Below the pieces are notes generated by a model. The model saw nothing but the letters and a program-made list of their open reading frames with translations, was not told where the DNA came from and ran no database searches. A program made the translations under genes and the position numbers. DNA of 64,000 nt from Apostichopus japonicus (lineage: Eukaryota > Echinodermata > Holothuroidea > Aspidochirotida > Stichopodidae): contig NC_092577.1 of NCBI RefSeq assembly GCF_037975245.1, positions 30,781,398 to 30,845,397 of the forward strand. The letters run 5' to 3'. Below are positions 49,431 to 61,296 of the stretch, piece after piece; the first letter of the stretch is position 1; the number at the start of each line of letters is the position of its first letter.

Positions 49431-52086
49431 CTGTGATGTTGTTTGAAAGATAAGTTATTCGAAACTGGAATTGCTACCACGAACCGATGTGGAGTTATCA
49501 GCGTTTAACCGAAATTGGTTAATTGGAACCGTTCACTTTAACTTTGAAGTTGCCTGAAAACTAGAGCTTTTGATGTGAAAATTGCCCCAATCGTCTTTGT
49601 CGTTTATTGATCTACGAATTTATATTTTAATACTTTTCCTCTAAGTGAGGGCGCTATTTCATACAGCAATTTCCTATTTAATGAAATCATTAGAAATTTA
49701 CGCAGGATATGTAGAATGTTTTTCCGTATCTGATGAGTGTATTTTAAAGTAAATTAAGACTCAGAATAATTTGTTATTAAGTGCACTTTATATTCAAGTA
49801 AAGTAACTACTAATTTAACATACTTTCTTTAGAGATGCATTGGCACAAATTAATTCACGACACCATTAATACAAAATGTATGCGGTGAAAGTGTTGTGAA
49901 AACTTTCATAACATGAACTACTCCGGTCTTCTACATAATCTGCATGCACCATCCTATGCGCAGCCGTCGGGGAAAAGAAGACAATACTGTGAAAATTAGT
50001 TTTCAAACATGCTTTCGGAGGTGGGGGATGTTGAGCCCATTCCATTTTAAAGTAGGTGTCTAGAAGTGCATGAGTGTCGTAGTTGATTGCATTTGTCATT
50101 TTTCTTCTGTGAATTTAAAAAGATATGGGAGGGGGTTGCACAATACATCCCTAAACCAACGACCAAATTCCTCAATAAAGGTGAATTTTCAAAACTTTCC
50201 AAAAGAAAGAGATTCTGTAGTAAGTTTGTAATAGACAGAAAATGAAATGAAAAAGGCATACTCACATACACTCAAGAAAGTTACAGTCGACGAAATAATA
50301 AGCTTGCCACAGTTGCATTTATGTACAACTACTTTAATTAGTTCCTGCCTCATACGCATGCACGTTTCTGGCTTTATGTACATTACACAAAATGAAACTC
50401 GTTTCAGCTTCTGGGTGCTGTTTTTTATGCATTATTTAAAGTAGCACACCTTGTGAGGATACTCACATCATAAAATCAGACACAAACTATCCAGTATACT
50501 TATTAAAACCACATCTCGAGAGCATACTGGATGAGGGAGATAAAAATTATTAAACATATATTCATTTCACGGCAGTGCATTGCATGATGGGAAATATTCG
50601 TTTCACATAAAATTTGTTAATCAAAGCCTTTGTTTTTCTGTATTATCTAGACACACACGTAAATGGCACGTGTAAACACATGGGTGTCTGTTTTTTTTTT
50701 AAGTTTACTAAATCTAACCTGACACGGGGTGTTGTAAAATTCCGATGTCAAATAATGCATAACATTTAAGAAACAGCAAACATTTTGGTTGTATTTTTGT
50801 GATATTATACCATGTAATAACCGTGCAGAAAGATGAATGAGGATGGAGGGCCCAAAGCAGTCCAAAAATGAAATAAATGCATAATGTAAACCACCTCCAT
50901 AAATTCTACGATCTTCTTTTTTGCGTCGTTATTATTCTTCGCAAAGAAATGTAGTCTTTGAAGATAGTTAAGATAGATACTTTGTGAAAAGAGAAAAAGC
51001 AAATTACCATAAACATTATACTAGCATAAAGAAAACCTTCTTAAACATATTTTCCTACCCACCCTGCAGTTTAGACCAGTAAACCGGTCTTAACTGAAGT
51101 CCTGCCTGTAAGACAGCTGATATTTGATGACCTCATTGTAGCTTTTAATACGGTACCTCTTAGTGTAATTATCGATCTTAAGAATAAAGTTAATTTTAGA
51201 GTAGAAATACACAGAAATTCGGCGTGTCTACATGTACGATGCTTGTTGCAAACTTGACATCAGAGTAAACTAGGTACTATATAGGCCAAATAAGGTTAAA
51301 CAATTTTGCCATTAAATTACCGTCATAATCGAATGTAAGGGATATTATTGTTTTGTTTTATATACATTTGGGATAAGCAAATCGGTTGTTTTTCTTTCGG
51401 TTACAAACGCTTGCCACACATCCAACGCACTACAAGGGGTAGCTCCCTACATAGCGCAGATGCTTAGTTTATATTTTGACTTCTTATGTATGTTTATTGA
51501 TCATGGAAGCTCCTAACTACGGGAAAGTATTGTTGACGCTATTAGGCCGTGGGCCGAAGTAGGAAAAGTGATCTAAAAATTAACTTTCGTTGCACCGTCC
51601 CGGGGTCTACATGAAACCCATTAAAATTGATTAGCAATATGTATTATTTTCCAAAAGCAGTTGTTCTTAAGCGTCAATGTTGCACATTAATGTATTTTAG
51701 GCCAAAATGGCGGCAATTTCCCCATACATATTCTGCACAAAATAGAAGAGGCTACAAATACCATAAAATTGATCAGAAGGAGAATCTACCTTCATGTTGA
51801 GGTTCCGCCGGCTATTTTGAACATATGTGGAATGATAATTTGTTTAGTGGGGGGGGGGGGGGGGTCTACTTCAAGGTCGTAAAGCACCAAGAACAGAATA
51901 GAGGGCGCTGTCCATTTCAGTATATCAGAGCATTGTATTCTGCTATGCGAAAATTATAATAAAAATTACTACATATATAAATAATAATAAATTATATAGT
52001 AATATAAATTACTATATATATATTACTATATATATTACCATATATATTACTATATATATTACTATATATATATATATGTATGTATG

Positions 52087-52138
<52 letters not shown>

Positions 52139-52685
52139 GATATAGCAGCACTAACTATTCGTTAATTTAAAGTAAAATAAGACATATATATATATATATA
52201 TATATATAGAACAACGACATTCCAGATGAATTATAATTAGTACAACTTTTGCGATTGAGCGCTCCTAATCTAGGAAAAGCATGTATTTCCTATTAAACCA
52301 GTAAACTTTAAACATTCCTTACTAAGACAAATTAAAGGCAAAATCTAGCTACTAAGTGATATCAGCTTTAGTAAATGCATTTCTCTGCTCATTCCGTATG
52401 GGATTTTTCACGTAATGATATAGACATGATAAAGTAAGAAGATGGAAGCCACGATTTGCTCTGATTACTTACGGAAATGTTGGAGGTTATATTTTCTTCC
52501 TGTTGCTTGATAAGTCATCCCATCATACCTCTACATCCTCGTCATCTGGCGTTTGGTATCGCACTTTCGTTAACATTGGATTTATTCATTAACGGCATGT
52601 GTCTAAATTTTCGAGTAGAAACGGCTTTGCTCCTCTAGGGGAAAGTGCTTCCCTATTACTGAACACATCTATTTTAATTATTAAG
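49431..52685. other. Spacer between the inverted satellite arrays
   Basis: 3.25 kb of AT-rich single-copy-looking sequence. No ORF with recognisable similarity was found. It includes a G run near 51848 and the AT microsatellite at 51950-52210. Confidence 0.45.
51950..52210. repeat. AT-rich microsatellite region
   Basis: Runs of TA, 'tatatattac' and 'tgta' repeats cover most of 260 bp. Confidence 0.85.
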
Positions 52686-55600
52686 TGTAGCACTATCTTT
52701 GCATTGAGCCGATGAGGGCGCTGTGGGAATACGCCTACTGCTGATAGTAGACACACTTCGATTGTCATGAAATGTCATGAAAATGAAAGAATAATGTCCC
52801 CTACATTCATTTATGATGGTCATTTGATGGCACAAAAATTATTACGGGGTTAAATTGAGCAAATAATTGGGGTTGTCATTTTTACTTTTATCGCTCTTTA
52901 GTGTAGTATTTTTACATTGAGCCGATGAGGGCGCTGCCGGAATCCGCCTGCTGCTGATACTAGACCCCCTTCGATTGTCATGAAAAGTCATGAAAACGAA
53001 AGAATAATGTCCTTTACATTCATTTATGATGGTCATTTGATGGCACAAAAATTATCACGGGGTTAAATTGAGCAATTAATGGGGGTTGTCATTTTTGCTG
53101 TTTTCGCTGTTTAGTGTAGTAGTTTTGCAACTAGCCGATGAGGGCGCTGCCGGAATCCGCCTGCTGCTGATACTAGACCCCCTTCGATTGTCATGAAAAT
53201 TCATGAAAACGAAAGAATAATGTCCTTTACATTCATTTATGATGGTCATTTGATGGCACAAATATTATCACGGGGTTAAATTGAGCAATTAATGGGGGTT
53301 GTCATTTTTGCTTCTTTTCGCTCTTTAATGTAGTATTTTTGCATTAAGCCGATGAGGGCGCTGCCGGAATCCGCCTGCTGCTGATAGTAGACCCCCTTCG
53401 ATTGTTATGAAAAGTCATGAAAACGAGACAATAATGTCCCTTAAATGCATTGAGAATGGTCATTTGATGGCACAAATATTATCACGGGGTTAAATTGAGC
53501 AATTAATGGGGGTTGTCATTTTGGCTGTTTTTGCTCTTTAGTGTAGTATTTTTGCAACTAGCTGATGATGGCGCTGCCGGAATGCGCCTGCTGCTGATAG
53601 TAGACCCCCTTCGATTGTCATGAAATGTCATGAAAACGAGAGAATAATGTCCCTTAAATGCACTGAGAAAGGTCATTTGATGGCACAAAAATTATCACGG
53701 GGTTAAATTGAGCAATTAATTGGGGTTGTCATTTTGGCTGTTTTTGCTCTTTAGTGTAGTATTTTTGCAACTAGCTGATGAGGGCGCTGTCGGAATGCGC
53801 CTGCTGCTGATAGTAGACCCCCTTCGATTGTCATGAAAAGTCATGAAAACGAAAGAATAATGTCCTTTACATTCATTTATGATGGTCATTTGATGGCACA
53901 AAAATTATCACGGGGTTAAATTAGACAATTAATGGGGGTTGCCATTATAGCTGTTTTCGCCCTTTAGTGTAGTATTTTTGCATTGAGCCGATGAGGGCGC
54001 TGCAGGAATCCGCCTGCTGCTGATAGTAGACCCCCTTCGATTGTCATGAAAAGTTATGAAAACGAAAGAATAATGTCCTTTACATTCATTTATGATGGTC
54101 ATTTGATGGCACAAAAATTATCACGGGGTTAAATTAGACAATTAATGGGGGTTGCCATTATAGCTGTTTTCGCCCTTTAGTGTAGTATTTTTGCATTGAG
54201 CCGATGAGGGCGCTGCAGGAATCCGCCTGCTGCTGATAGTAGACCCCCTTCGATTGTCAGAAAAGTCATGAAAATGAAAGAATGATGTCCCCTACATTCA
54301 TTTATGATGGTCATTTGCTGGCACAAAAATTATCACGGGGTTAAATTGAGCAATTAATGGGGTTGTCATTTTTGCTTTTTTCGCCCTTTAATGTATTATT
54401 TTTGCATTAAGCCGATGAGGGCGCTGCCGGAATCCGCCTGCTGCTGATAGTAGACCCCCTTCGATCGTTATGAAAAGTCATGAAAACGAGGGAATTATGT
54501 CCCTTAAATGCATAGAGAATGGTCATTTGATGGCACAAAAATTATCACGGGGTTAAATTGAGCAATTAATTGGGGTTGTCATTTTGGCTGTTTTCGCTGT
54601 TTAGTGTATAATTTTTGCAACTAGCCGATGAGGGCATGCCGGAATGCGCCTGCTGCTGATAGTAGACCCCCCTCGATTGTCATGAAAAGTCATGAAAACG
54701 AAAGAATAATGTCCTTTACGTTCATTTATGATGGTCAATTGATGGCACAAAAATTATCACGGGGTTAAATTGAGCAATTAATGGGGGTTGTCATTTTTGC
54801 TTCTTTTCGCTCTTTAATGTAGTATTTTTGCATTAAGCCGATGAGGGCGCTGCCGGAATCCGCCTGCTGCTGATAGTAGACCCCCTTCGATTGTTATGAA
54901 AAGTCATGAAAACGAGACAATAATGTCCCTTAAATGCATTGAGAATGGTCATTTGATGGCACAAATATTATCACGGGGTTAAATTGAGCAATTAATGGGG
55001 GTTGTCATTTTGGCTGTTTTTGCTCTTTAGTGTAGTATTTTTGCAACTAGCTGATGATGGCGCTGCCGGAATGCGCCTGCTGCTGATAGTAGACCCCCTT
55101 CGATTGTCATGAAATGTCATGAAAACGAGAGAATAATGTCCCTTAAATGCACTGAGAAAGGTCATTTGATGGCACAAAAATTATCACGGGGTTAAATTGA
55201 GCAATTAATTGGGGTTGTCATTTTGGCTGTTTTTGCTCTTTAGTGTAGTATTTTTGCAACTAGCTGATGAGGGCGCTGTCGGAATGCGCCTGCTGCTGAT
55301 AGTAGACCCCCTTCGATTGTCATGAAAAGTCATGAAAACGAAAGAATAATGTCCTTTACATTCATTTATGATGGTCATTTGATGGCACAAAAATTATCAC
55401 GGGGTTAAATTAGACAATTAATGGGGGTTGCCATTATAGCTGTTTTCGCCCTTTAGTGTAGCATTTTTGCATTAAGCCGATGAGGGCGCTGCAGGAATCC
55501 GCCTGCTGCTGATAGTAGACCCCCTTCGATTGTCAGAATAGTCATGAAAATGAAAGAATGATGTCCCCTACATTCATTTATGATGGTCATTTGCTGGCAC

Positions 55601-55870
55601 AAAAATTATCACGGGGTTAAATTGAGCAATTAATGGGGGTTGTCATTTTTGCTTTTTTTCGCCCTTTAATGTATTATTTTTGCATTAAGCCGATGAGGGC
55701 GCTGCCGGAATCCGCCTGCTGCTGATAGTAGACCCACTTCGATTGTCATGAAAACTCAACAATACTAAAGAAAAATGTGCCTTGCTTACTGATATATGAT
55801 GGTCATTTAATTAGACAAAATTGTGATACTGTTTGATTTACTTAGCAATTATTGGAAGTGCACAGTTTTT
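52686..55870. repeat. ~213 bp satellite array 2, opposite orientation (about 15 units)
   Basis: The same unit as array 1 runs on the other strand ('ccgatgagggcgctgccgg', 'gctgctgatagtagac', 'aaattatcacggggttaaat'). Segments 53290-53900 and 54780-55390 are nearly identical at an offset of ~1489 bp, which is seven units. Recurrent 61-codon frames are by-products of the repeat. Confidence 0.93.
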
Positions 55871-56281
55871 GCTGTTCTGCTTAATTCGGGTAGTATTAAG
55901 GTTTGTATTGAATCATTCGTGAAAAAAGTCCCCTCCCCACCCCTTCTCCACCTTGTCAATCATGTGTACGCCAGTATTGAGAATTGTAATTTGAATTGTT
56001 TGGACAATCAACGCACTTGCATAAATAGAAAACACGTTAACGTGGACTCTTCCAAGTGTTACTGTATGCTATCCTATATTACCCACTTTGCCTTCATCAT
56101 TCACATGGTTTGTCACGTTACTGCCAGGTGACCGCATTATACCTACTTTAGAGTATAATTTGCTGTTTGCTAGCTCTGTCGGCCAGGTTCAGTCCGGTGG
56201 TTCAGTCCGGTCTTTCGCAGAACTGGCATTGTTGTGACATGTGACTTGTAAACTCATCAGGTGATCACCACTTTAGACAAA

Positions 56282-59200
56282 ATGGCGGAAGATTCGAACA
56301 ACGAAGTCGATGCGATTAAGAAAATAACTCTGATACAGGTTAATGAAATGAAGAAAATCTGTGTGTTTACAATGAGAATATCTTAAGAATATTCTCTTCT
56401 TCCCTAAGAATGTAGAGAAAGCTAGATTACTGTAAGTTCGGCTAACAAAAGTAACACTAAACCTAGGCCTAGTACGGTCAGCACAATAGCGTAGTGCGAA
56501 TTTATTAGGCCTAGCGTAGTTTAGGCTATCCACTTATTTGAACAAAGTAACAAGCCATTTATAAATTTGTGTAGCAGCCAAATTTGAAACGCATGTAAGA
56601 TGTAGGCTGGTAGTTGGATCCGATGTAACTAACTAGTTATTGGTTACTACAATTGTTTACTAATGCCTAGCCTAGGCAATTACTTAATTAGGCCTTTATC
56701 TTAGCTGTATAATAAAGTTATTCAATTTTAAGCAGAATTGCATGATGTGATACTTACCTGTTTTGATACACTGATCATCGTAGCCCATTTGCTATTCCGT
56801 TATTTATAAGTACATCCATTCTCCAGATTAAGTCTGAAATGTGCTGAATCTGATATACAGAAGCCTACTGTAGGACTTGATATGAACTACTGTACGATGA
56901 TAACATTGAATTTCTCTCTGGTGAGTGGTGACATTTAGGAAAACCCTAGGTGAGCAATCTAGTTTGAGTCATCTTTCACTGAAGAGAAGCTCCTCTACAG
57001 TAGTACTACCAGTAATATAATTTTTCTCCATCATCTCGCACAGGCTACTTTTCGTGGTCGACTTGCAAGGTTGAAAATCAGAGAAGCACAACAAATCTAC
57101 AGGGACACAGTGGAGTCAATGGAGGGGGTTACTAAGGCAGATGAACTCCAGTGGGTCGTGCATGGTTGTATACCAGTCCCTGTCCACAAACAGAAGGTAC
57201 AGTTTGCACACTGCAGTTACAAAGTCAAATGTATCTTGTAGCAGTTTTAAAGTCATTGAAGACTTGCCCCAAACCGTGTGCCGCGCTCTGCAAAAGTTAA
57301 CTTTCTGTTGCTTGCAAGTGAAGTTTTCTTCTTGTTGCTACAAAATGCAGACAGTAATGAAACGTGATACCTTGTTATCTTTTATCTGGTCCTGAGATGT
57401 CCATCACTGCTATATACACTGTGTTGTGAGTATTGACCGTAGCTGAATACATTGACTGTACACTTGTGTCTAATTACTGACGGTAGCAAGCTGTGTGTAT
57501 ATTCTGGGATGGATGGTGGTGTCTAACAGTTCTGTTACACCTCAGTCAAAACTAGGTCAGATTACCGGCATGAGACGTTTCTTTGGCGCGAGTCTTCACA
57601 CCCTTTAAGAAAGGTTATTTGCTCTGTCAAGATGTTTGATACAGTATTTATTGCAATAGTTAAGTTCTTTATGAATCCACATTAAAATAATTGATTTCAA
57701 TCACTTCACTTTCATTGTCTGAACTGGTGATTTAATTTGCTAGAAATATACTTTGTTTACTTCTTTTATTACAATATTTATACTAAAGCATATTGCTATA
57801 TTTATAATTGAGAAAACTCTTATCTAAAATAATTGAAGGGGGGTATTCAAGTTTTTAACTAACAAAAAAAGTTGCTCATTTTAGGAATTATTGCGGTAAA
57901 GCTCCTTTACCATGGAAATTTGTATAGATGAGTGGGTCTGTGCTTGGGAGAACTTTAAAATGTTATTTTCTCTTGTAATATTGGTCCAGTCTCAATTGCT
58001 AACTTGTGACAGGTCTAGTTATGATACTCTCTTTCCTTAGAACGAGAAAGTGGTTGGGAAGGGTTGGGGGGGGGGAGGGTTGAAGGGGTAAGTCACATTC
58101 AGGGTATCTGCCCAATGTTGTCACAAGTTAACATGTACAGTACAAACATATTATATACAGTAATGTTGAAATTGGCTTGACTTGAATTTTCATGAAATCT
58201 TTTGTGGTTTTATTTTCAGGAGCCAGACGTTGCTATGTTCATGAGAAGGTTGACTGAGAGAAATTTTCCAGACAAGACAAGAAGAGTAGTAGATATGGCT
58301 GGTACATCAAACAGTGACTCTGACACAGGGACCTATGTAGTTAGCACTTCAGAGAAATACTCCAGTATTGCATCTGTAGAGAGTAGCACCCTATCTAGTA
58401 AAACGACCTCTTTGGTTGATGGAGATTTTAAGAGCGACGAAGAAAACACAGATGAAACCGGAAGTAAAATATCGGATAGAAGTCAACAAAAGTTAGATAA
58501 CAAGAATTTTGAAGAGTTTTGTGACACTTCAGATATGAATATGGAAAACAAAATGGAGGAGGGCTCAGTGGGAGAAGAATTAGCAAGTGAACCTAACAAG
58601 GACCGTAAAACAGTAGATGGAAGGAATACCAAAAAGAATGGCAAAACTCAAACTAACGATGAAGATGATTCAACAAAGAATTTTCAAATGGAAACAGAAT
58701 CAAGAAAAATCGTGAGCCAGGGTGACGACAGTTTACATCAGAAAGATTTGGTAATTGGAGAACTGAGCGATGGACAGTGCCATCGGAATTCTGAAGAATT
58801 TCGAACAGAAGAGGAGCAAGATGGACCATCGAGAGGAAGCAAGGAAGAGTCAGAATTTAATCAGATGGAGATAAGACAGCAGAGAAGTGATGGCAAAGAG
58901 ACAGTGCAGAGTGATTTGGAATCCTCTGAGATGGAACTTGCAGGTGAAAATGTTCATGAAAGGTGTGATAGGAATCAAGAGTGTGGAGCAGTCAATGAGA
59001 GGCTGCAAGAGGGGATGACAGATGAAGATGAAGATGGGGAGAATTTGAAGAAGCAGGAGCAGGAGCGAAGGCTAGTATCTGGTGGAGAAGAGAAAGGAGC
59101 TGGAATAACACAGCATGTTGATAATGAAAGCAAACAAAATGAAACTTCCAGCAAAACTACGACCATGCAGGTCAATGAGAAATTATCGACCGACTTCGAA

Positions 59201-61296
59201 GGGAATGAGGTTGAAATTTCCTCAGGAGAGGTGACATCCCTCGATCGTAATGGGGAGAGTAGTAAGGAAGCCGATGGAAAGTCAAAAGTCATCTCAGAGG
59301 GAAGGGAGATAGAGGAGAAAAGGAAAACAGAGTTTGAGAATGGTACAGCTTCCTTCATACCTCCATCTCCTATTTCGCATCAACGTCTTCCCGACAATGA
59401 GCAAAACTTATTATCTTCGTCGCCCATTTTATCTCACGATGCGACGGAACTTTCTGTCCTTTCACAATCAAATAATGGATTGAAAAATGGCGTAAGTGCT
59501 GTAGATGGAGACTCTACTATGTTGACAAAAGTGAGTTCACTTGCTGCCTCTTCGTCTGTGTGGGAGGATACCTCAGTTTGGGAGTCAGGAGAGGAGTCTG
59601 CAATGGGTAAACTTGTTGTTTTTTTTCTTTGATATGTAAGAAACCTTGTGGCGACATTTTTTGGGGTGTCCATCTGACAGTGGATTCCCTAATTCCTATT
59701 CCTGCCTTCTTTAGGGTTATTGTGATTTAAACTCATTACTGCATTGCAATTTGAACAATGGCTCTAATACTTGGCCAACATGTCATAAGAAGCACTTGTT
59801 GCTAGTCGATAGCTGTACTTAAATTACTCAAGTGTTACTTACGTTAGACAGCCACTGAAAGACAACATTGTGCCTTTGCCAATTAAGTTTAGGCTGTCAA
59901 TGACTGTTGTAATTACCTGGTAGGCTGAAAGAAATGAAAAAGAGAAAGGAAAAAAAGGCAGAGATGACATGTTCCAAAGAACCACATTTTCTCAAACCCT
60001 GGTTGATTTAAAATCCTATGAAGAACAAATTTCCGCAAGAAATTGCTTTGGTTCCCTTCTGTTGGTCATGGAACATTTATGAATTACACAACTAGCAATG
60101 AAATGAATGACACTGATTGACCAGAATTTGATACTGTCATCTACTCATCTTCCTTTTCAGGTACATCAGGTTACCCTCAAGATCTGACAGAACTGCAAGC
60201 GTTACGGAAAAACGTCGCTATGGAACTTCTGTGGGTCCAGCAAGCCATAGAGAGTCGTAAATCGGTGAGATTATGGTTGTTATATTACCCCACTACACAG
60301 CCACTTTTTAAGAACTATATTAAAAATTAATAAATGATCGTTGTAGTATCTTATTTATAAGACGTGACAGAGAGAAAAAGCTGCAACTGCTGCAAGAATC
60401 ACTTGCAGTCAGGCTGATCCAGTATCAAACAATATACTCATCTCAGCAGACCAGCAGTATTTATTGTAGGAAACTGCATAGCAGATTAGATTGTGTTCTA
60501 TGCTGCACGAAGCTGCAGCCCCCTCAGCCTCCAATATTTAACAAGTTTGGCCTGAATATGTCTGAGACATTTCTTATGCTATATTTATCAGTAACAATGA
60601 TGAACAGTAACAAGCTAGCAATTCTCACCCGGATTTTACATGCAAATTGTTTTTTCTCAAGATTGCAAGTCATTACCATGAATATTCATATTTACTCCAA
60701 CTGACATAGCAACCAATAATCAAATCATTAAATAATATCATTCTTGCTGTATTTATTCATGCCAAATTTATCAGTAACAATGATGGACAAGAAACAAGTT
60801 AGTAATTCTCACCCAGATTGAAACATGCAAATTGGTTTTACTCAAGATTGCAAATCATTACCATGAATATTCATATTTATCCCAACTTACATAGCAACCA
60901 ACAATTAAACCATTTTCAAGAGTATTTGCATCACAAAAGTTGTTTCATAGCTGCTGATAGTCTGATATTTTCATCCGGTGGATCTGCAGGGATGGATGTA
61001 GGCTTAGTCATCAGACATGGACGGTCATCTTTTTTATGCCCGATCGATCGAATGGTTACGACCGTCTTGAATAATCTAGTCTCTGATTCCACCAAAATGG
61101 CAGATCTAATCAGATGTGACATGTTCTTTTTAGGAAGAATCTTAGACTTACCAATCTTTTTGCTTTAAGCTGATGTTTTATTTGTGCATTCTAGGTTATC
61201 TTGTCAATCTTAATTCTCTTTTCTTCTGTGTTGCAGTATTTGAGATTAAAGACTAACTTGGAAGACAAAGCCAAAAGCCAAAATCTACAAACGTGA
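56282..61296 (+). CDS. IQCC: IQ domain-containing protein C (IQCC) orthologue
   Basis: Five exons join in phase: 56282-56338, 57044-57196, 58220-59606, 60161-60264 and 61237-61296 (TGA). They give 586 residues. An IQ motif spans residues 18-28 (IQATFRGRLAR) across the first junction. A short conserved helix follows (QIYRDTVESMEG), then ELQWVVHGCIPVP, both with counterparts at the same place in vertebrate IQCC. Exon 3 encodes about 460 residues of Glu/Ser/Lys-rich, probably disordered sequence. Residues ~540-575 carry the conserved C-terminal helix (DLTELQALRKNVAMELLWV, then QQAIESRKSYLRLK), the clearest family signature. IQ motifs bind calmodulin or related EF-hand proteins; the cellular role of IQCC is not established. 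The start ATG follows a plausible context (AAAATGG). Vertebrate IQCC also has a poorly conserved long middle. Orthology is well supported by order and motifs at both ends. Confidence 0.88.

Noticed and set aside
53570-53600. CTGATGA in several satellite units as a possible hammerhead
   Set aside because: There is no GAAA at the right distance (GAAT follows) and stem II does not pair.
52842-55390. Recurrent 61-residue frames starting MCHQMT
   Set aside because: They recur once per satellite unit and vary with the repeat; no start context or splice logic supports a gene family.
47250-55870. CRISPR array
   Set aside because: The repeats are direct 213 bp satellite units without short spacers, in an animal genome.
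58975-59358. Minus-strand ORF over IQCC
   Set aside because: It is a shadow of the Glu-rich exon 3 on the opposite strand.
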